NCBI GenBank assembly: GCA_003117195.1
Contig: BDSI01000049.1
Span: 702,501-766,500, forward strand
DNA from: Eudorina sp. 2006-703-Eu-15
Taxonomy: Eukaryota; Chlorophyta; Chlorophyceae; Chlamydomonadales; Volvocaceae
Length of the DNA: 64,000 nucleotides
Direction: 5' to 3'
The translations under genes and the position numbers were made by a program. The notes beneath the pieces were generated by a model that ran no database searches, had not been told where the DNA came from, and worked only from the letters and a program-made list of their open reading frames with translations. This document shows, one piece after another, positions 59,701 through 64,000 of the stretch. Each line of letters opens with the position of its first letter. The stretch's first letter is position 1.

Positions 59701-60203
59701 CCACCTATTGGCGCCTGTGCGAAAGTCTCGTGGACGGAAACGCTACAGGGTAACCTCAGGTACTTTTTGTTTAGGGGTTTCCATTTTAAGGGTTTCGCTT
59801 TTCAGGGTTTCTCGAACATCACCGCGACCGCTTGCTGGGTGTCCCGTGAATGCGGCCACCGAATACGCACCTGTGGGTACGGGTCCAGCGAAGTCAAACG
59901 AGCCACCTGGCCCCTCAAGTCGACCTCCTTCACTTGGAAGTCCCGAAATCTACGCCGGCAATACAATCAGGAGGCATTCTGCGTATCATTGTTTGTCGAT
60001 GGATTTCGTTTTGTGCGAAGTAACGAAAGCTACCCGTCGGCCCGGCGGCGGCCGCGCGCTGTGCACTCATGTGCAGCGGTGCAAGCAATAAGAGGCACAG
60101 CACAACTTTCTATATCTCACCGGTGTTTTAGGATACCGGTGAAACCTGGCAATGTCGACATAAATTCAGTAATTCCGACATCTGTCTCGAGCGGGGACGA
60201 CAT
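50742..60203 (-). CDS. PUS7: tRNA/mRNA pseudouridine synthase, PUS7/TruD family
   Basis: Isomerises uridine to pseudouridine in RNA. Sixteen exons join in phase to about 1080 residues: 60203-60121, 59949-59871, 59554-59369, 59009-58620, 58200-57856, 57570-57298, 56721-56658, 56326-56277, 55842-55552, 54915-54790, 54248-54073, 53689-53484, 53169-52982, 52301-52162, 51939-51627 and 51074-50742. It starts MSSPLETDVGITEFMS, then GFTGILKHRFRDFQVKEVDL, the TruD N-terminus. The catalytic Asp lies in GTKDKRGITCQ. FINYFGLQRFG, LRMMYLHAWQSYVWN, VVAGDLVLP, FSIFDVVLPLPG, YRYVLHKPKDFHFTFKR and FQLPSSCYATMLLRDL follow. Exons 4-6 add Ala-rich, RGG-rich and poly-Q sequence inside the fold, making it far longer than usual. 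Introns after exons 11 and 15 need GC donors. Without the second, translation would run on to a stop at 51462 and the Ala/acidic last exon would be lost. The start of exon 6 is approximate because of CAG repeats. Confidence 0.93.
53187..53202 (-). repeat. Intron 3'-end element, copy 6 (PUS7, core only)
   Basis: In gene sense CACCTATTTCCTATATCC is followed by CTCCCCCC and the CGCACAG acceptor of exon 13 (53169), 17 nt away. Only the right-hand core is recognisable, and the GCTCTGGCAGCAGC block is not seen. Confidence 0.65.
54265..54300 (+). repeat. (CAG)n microsatellite in a PUS7 intron
   Basis: About eight to nine uninterrupted CAG units, CTG in gene sense, just upstream of the acceptor for the exon beginning at 54248. 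Confidence 0.9.
54398..54478 (+). repeat. Tandem repeat with GTCATCATCACCGTAGATGC units
   Basis: Two copies of a ~37-bp unit, each made of two related ~18-bp halves (GCGTCATCATCACCGTA and GATGCGTCATCAGCACA), within a PUS7 intron. Confidence 0.85.
55915..56055 (+). repeat. GT-rich imperfect tandem repeat in PUS7 intron
   Basis: Two diverged units, each with a (GT)n/(GC)n stretch then a purine segment and a CCCGCCCGA or CAGCCCGAA box. A similar GT stretch with a CCCGCCCGAA box lies at about 48370-48430 in the intergenic region. Confidence 0.7.
57617..57662 (+). repeat. Three TACGGCA direct repeats in a PUS7 intron
   Basis: TACGGCAGGT, TACGGCACGT and TACGGCAACC occur within about 45 nt. A TCCGTACA/TCCGTACG array at 57826-57857 sits at the donor of exon 5 in the same gene. 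Confidence 0.8.
59768..59812 (+). repeat. Degenerate telomere-like repeat in PUS7 intron 2
   Basis: Three units spaced 14-17 nt contain TTTAGGGGTTT, TTAAGGGTTT and TCAGGGTTT. They resemble plant or algal telomere repeats (TTTAGGG, TTTTAGGG) only loosely. Confidence 0.5.
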
Positions 60204-60808
60204 GATGGATGTACATAAAGTGCTCCACTATAAGGAAATGCTTGGACATGTATTATTTTATACTATAACAGTCATGGCTTGTCTGAAAACGTTAGTTGCG
60301 CGACGGTTGTCGATGTCGTAAACCGGTTCGGGGCATATTGTCAACATGTCATGACTTCGGAGAATCAATTCCGATAATACTCAGTACATCGATTGTTGCA
60401 GAGCGGTGTTAAGCACAATGTATGTCATGCGTGGGCTCGTATCCGGGCGCCAGCCACCTCAAGGGCGAGCCCACATTAAAACGTAGCAATAATCATATCA
60501 ATTTTATATCTACATTCAGCATTAACTCCTTGAGCCAATGTTATCGTTCGCAGAGACTGTCACTGATTTAATGTACCCGTACACGCAAAAGATACAGTGT
60601 ACTTTTTCGGCACAACGCAGTCAATTAATATAGAGCATGTGTAATCTTGGCACATCATGCATTGCAAGCCGGCGCAAATGCATGATTAGTGCGTATGCGG
60701 TGCGTGCGGCGATCTGTCGTGCTGGAAGTCTCACATGTTGCTCCTCCACCTCCCCCGGAATTTGATTGAGTTTCTACAATATTGACGCTGCAGCAGAACA
60801 CCGTCACG
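60204..60808. promoter_or_regulatory. Divergent upstream region of PUS7 (-) and CHI-like gene (+)
   Basis: About 0.6 kb between two start codons, strongly A/T-rich from 60.3 to 60.7 kb. Both promoters should lie here. I see A/T-rich hexamers but no element I would name. Confidence 0.6.
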
Positions 60809-63800
60809 ATGGTTCAGTTCAAAGCTTGCGATGGTGGTTATGTGCCAGAGGGCACAAGCAACTCGAGCGGTTGGTCCAGCACAAATGGCCTGATGCCAGA
60901 AAATTTCCGTTTCTGGTCTGCGCGGGCTTCACCTTTTACGGGCACCCCGGTCGCATCCCTGTCTTCGTCCATCCTATCGGGTCTGGGAAAGCCGGGCTCC
61001 AAAGGAGGTCGCGAGGAGCCCCACACAGGCTATGAATTTCCGCCTGAGTATTGCTACTTGAGGACCAAACAGTGCCCGAGCCTGGCCGGCCTTGGGTGAG
61101 TGCTGCTTGCACAGTGCGTCGCCCGGATCCGCAATGCGCATTAACATGTTATACTATCTTCCCCAAAATTCCCAAAAAGTCTGCTTCTCTTGCTGACGAG
61201 TTAGCTTCTCAACGTGTGTAAGCGTTATAACGCCCTCATGTGTCGTTCGGATGCAATCTCTCGCTCACAGACGGCTTCTGAAACACTTGACATATGACAT
61301 AAATTGTCTATCCACTTTGCTCGACTGGTCGCGCTCTTGCGCGAGCGACACATCACCGCCCGTTCCCCGTCAGCGCCACGTCACAGCCCCCCTTACTTGT
61401 GTGCACACATTCCGATTCGACACGGCCTCATCCTGCAGGGTACGGAGCAAGCGCATCATCGTGAAGGACATCAACGGTGAGACGGTTGGAGGGACGGTTT
61501 CGCCACCACCGTTCCTTGGCGGTGCCGACCCGCAGCAGGTTGCCGTCCAACCCCTTGCGCCCCTTCACCTCCCGGCATGCCGATCGCATGTCTCCACAAT
61601 CAACCCATGCAACTGTCCGTCCACACCTCCACCAAAAGTCAAATTCCTCTAGACACGCAACCCGTGGCGGCCGCTACACTCTGCTTACCCTTGACTGGCC
61701 GTAATCCCGTCGACACTCATGCCTCTCGCGCTCTCGGGCACTTACCGTTGCCGGCTTGCCGCCATTCGTAGGTTCCGCCAATCAGGTTCAGTTATCTCTG
61801 GCTGCTCCACAGCTCCACAACTCGACTGCCCCATGCCCGCAGTGTACGCCCTGGGGATCTACGTGGACGTCCACGCCGCCAAGTCCGCCCTCGCCGCCTT
61901 CAAGAAGAAGTCCGCTGAGGAGCTGGAGAAAGACCAAGCCTTCTACGACGGTACGACAGTACGACGCATTGGCGCCGATGTGGTACACGCAACACTGCGC
62001 TATCCGGCCCGGTGCTGCTTTACGGTCGTGCCCGCGGGTCTTCCCGCTGCATGCATGCTAACCCACGGGACGGGGGTTAAATTAAAAAAGAGAAATAAAC
62101 CCGAAGAACGAACCCGGCCACACCCAGCACAACTCAACGTGGTGCGGTACCTGCATAGCAATGGAAATATAGAGACCGCGCGCGGGCGCGTGGCGGCGCG
62201 GCCGCGCTGCCGCCGGTGCAGTAGCAAGCAAAATGCGGACCCGACCCAACCCGAAAAGGACAGATACTGTACCGACCTGTGGTTGTAGAAGGGGTTGCCG
62301 CGCCGCGAGGGACGGGGGTAAAGCCCACGCTGTGGCCCCTGAGGAACCCTGGTGGCACCAAGTAGGCACTCGGAGCTCGACCGCTAACCTTGACCCATGT
62401 ATCGCAGGTGTGGTGTCCGCCGGCAACGTGGAGAAGACTTTGCGGCTGGTGATCAGTTCGCGCCTGGTGGACCGGAAGTGAGTGACGCTGTGGCGGTGGT
62501 GGTGGTGGTGGTGGTGGTGGTGGTGGTGGTGGAGGTGGTGGTGGTGGCACCCGAGCGACCTGGCGGTCCGGTCAGGGGCAGGGCGCCGGCCGAATCCGCC
62601 AGGGCCCACACACGCACAGTGCAGACTGGCGGACGTGGCTCTTCCCCGCTGCCTCCCGGGGCTTCTGTTCTGTTGTCCCTCGCCACCCTTGTCCCTCCGT
62701 AGTTGGACTTCCGCAGTTGATGCACACATTATTGATCCCCCGGCCCATCCCCACCAGGAAGTTCCTTGACGCACTGGAGGAGCGGCTGGCCCCCCGGCTC
62801 AAGCAGGTGCGGGCAGGGGTGTGGGTAGTGCGGTGTTGGGGGCCGTGCATCAAGCACCTAGGCCCCGTGAAGAGCGGCTTGGCGGCAAGCTCGACTGGCA
62901 GCATCTGAGAAGATGGCTAGTTCTGGGGCCCGAGGCGGCGGTAATGCCACGGGCTGGGGCGGCTTAGAGGGGGTCCGCTCCCGTGGTCGAGCAGCCTCTG
63001 GTGCATGAAAGACGCGACACGTTGACTTTCGGACAACTGTGGCAAAGCCGTGACGACGCCTCACGGGGGGGATGGCGGGCACTGCCTTATGTTGGTTGCC
63101 AGCGCGCCTCCATCCACGCCTTGTCATGGCGGGCCCATGTCTTGACCCTCACCACACGGCCGGTGCACTGTCGGCGAGCAAGCCAGGCGGCCAGGAAGCG
63201 CGCTGCCCGCAGCAGTGCTTCGGCGTGCCTGGGAGTTGCGCCTGGCTCCCGCCGCCGAACACGAACACCGCCATGCTCTGCTGCCCTGCCTGCACCCTTC
63301 CCCACCCTCCCCCCATCCCGTCCCCCAATTTGTCCACCAATTTCCTATACCCTCCCCTCCCCCGCCCTACCGCGTGTCCCAACCCGTCGTACCATGACAC
63401 GTCCACGTGGGCCCAGGCGGGTGACCCGGCGGCGCTGGAAGAGTTCAAGCGCCAATTTGATGGCGTGCACTTTGAGCGGGTGCGTGGTTGTGTGGCTCAG
63501 TGGCTGGCTGGCTGCCTGGCTGCTCCAGTTCGGACGATCGTCGAGCCTGCATCTCGAGCTGACGCCGAAATCCATTCAGTTAGTTCTGTCCCGTGGATGT
63601 CTTAGATGGACTTATATGGATGCGGATGTGGAGGGTGGTCGCTGCAACCAGTTCGACACCAGCCGCTGGCGGCTACTGCGGTGCCGCCTACTGCCGCTTT
63701 TGTGGCTGGACCGGTGCAGCTGGAAGGAGCGTCAGCTGCCCTCGAGCGCGGGCCCGGCCAAGTCGCTTCTCCGCAGCCCACCAGAGGACCTGACCGCGCG

Positions 63801-63983
63801 GATCCGCGGCCAAGGTCGCCGACGTTTCGTCTCCCCGTCAACCGCAGGTCCCAAGGCCACGGTTTGACTGCCGCCCTCCACCCTCCCTACCTGCTCCTCC
63901 CGCCCGCGCGGCTGCAGGGCCTTGAGATCGCCTTCACCTGCCCAGACAACAAGAAGCTTGTCACCAACATCGGGGGACAGCAG
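60809..63983 (+). CDS. Chalcone-isomerase-like protein (3'-partial)
   Basis: Member of the chalcone isomerase fold family; in algae such proteins are more likely fatty-acid-binding or non-catalytic than flavonoid enzymes (inference). Exons join in phase: 60809-61095, 61439-61476 (38 nt), 61843-61950, 62408-62477, 62758-62806, 63417-63479 and 63920-63983, and the gene continues past the window. ATG 60809 begins MVQFKACDGGYVPEGTS. About 90 residues with no recognised domain precede the CHI core: SLAGLGVRSKRIIVKDIN, VYALGIYVDVHAAKSAL, the LRLVISSRLVDRKKFLDAL helix pair, LEEFKRQFDGVHFERG and LEIAFTCPDNKKLVTNIGG. The C-terminal part, where some active-site residues would lie, is outside the window, so catalysis cannot be judged. 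The whole first exon up to TKQCPSLAG is open without interruption. The intron with the (GTG)n repeat follows exon 4. Confidence 0.88.
62487..62550 (+). repeat. (GTG)n microsatellite in CHI-like intron
   Basis: About 18 GTG units with one GAG interruption, starting ten nt after the exon 4 donor (62477/62478). It produces long artificial Trp, His or Val open frames that are not genes. Confidence 0.92.
63331..63350 (+). repeat. Intron 3'-end element, copy 7 (CHI-like)
   Basis: TTGTCCACCAATTTCCTATA followed by a CCCTCCCCTCCC tract, in sense orientation, 66 nt before the acceptor at 63417. A degenerate GCTCTGCTGCCCTGCC lies 55 nt upstream, where the left block is expected. Confidence 0.78.
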
Positions 63984-64000
63984 GTGCGGTCGCGGAGGGG

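Noticed and set aside
59611..60321. 236-codon plus-strand open frame
   Set aside because: It lies antisense to PUS7 exons 1 and 2, whose DVGITEF and FRDFQVKEVDL motifs are decisive.
62482..62769. Open frames rich in Trp, His or Val
   Set aside because: They are translations of the (GTG)n microsatellite in an intron.
1..64000. CRISPR arrays, rRNA genes, complete transposons
   Set aside because: No regularly spaced direct repeats of the right form, no rRNA-like conserved blocks, and no transposase, reverse transcriptase or integrase motifs were seen in any frame.

Overview
The window is nuclear DNA of a green plant lineage, most likely a chlorophycean (Chlamydomonas/volvocine-type) alga. The grounds are intron-dense, GC-rich genes with mostly GT-AG splice sites, a plant-type SAC9 phosphatase with a WW domain, a chalcone-isomerase-like protein, a folate-biopterin transporter with a transit-peptide-like leader, and at least one TGTAA hexamer-type poly(A) signal (47657-47661). 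The class is inference; no organism-specific marker was seen. There are no operons, CRISPR arrays, rRNAs or convincing tRNAs.

Layout: (1) 592-6916 (+), DNA topoisomerase II, entered inside an intron, so the ATPase domain lies upstream of the window. (2) 8593-16014 (+), SAC9-like phosphoinositide phosphatase with a WW domain. (3) 20038-17403 (-), DHHC palmitoyltransferase, seven exons fully resolved. (4) 20714-25959 (+), ArgJ, glutamate N-acetyltransferase of arginine synthesis. (5) 32990-27211 and 39651-34214 (both -), two tandem M17 leucyl aminopeptidase genes, called LAP-A and LAP-B here. (6) 41119-47436 (+), folate-biopterin transporter, 11 exons in phase. (7) 60203-50742 (-), PUS7/TruD-type pseudouridine synthase, 16 exons, with unusual RGG-rich and poly-Q insertions. 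(8) 60809 to the window end (+), chalcone-isomerase-like gene, truncated at the right edge.

Three gene pairs are divergent and share short upstream regions (DHHC/argJ, LAP-B/FBT, PUS7/CHI-like). The others are tandem or convergent. The genes are unrelated housekeeping functions, and I see no pathway linking them.

The most interesting signals are in the introns. A conserved ~45-nt block (GCTCTGGCAGCAGCGCAG, then TGTCTACCAATTTCCTATA) followed by a pyrimidine tract recurs in seven introns of five genes. In six it is in sense orientation, and three of these lie within 50 nt of the acceptor. LAP-A carries it in two introns where paralogue LAP-B lacks it. The LAP pair is also a mosaic: patches including introns are ~99% identical while adjacent intron sequence is unrelated, which looks like gene conversion. 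Three introns appear to use GC donors. From about 22 kb rightwards the introns become visibly richer in G/C tracts and minisatellites than on the left.
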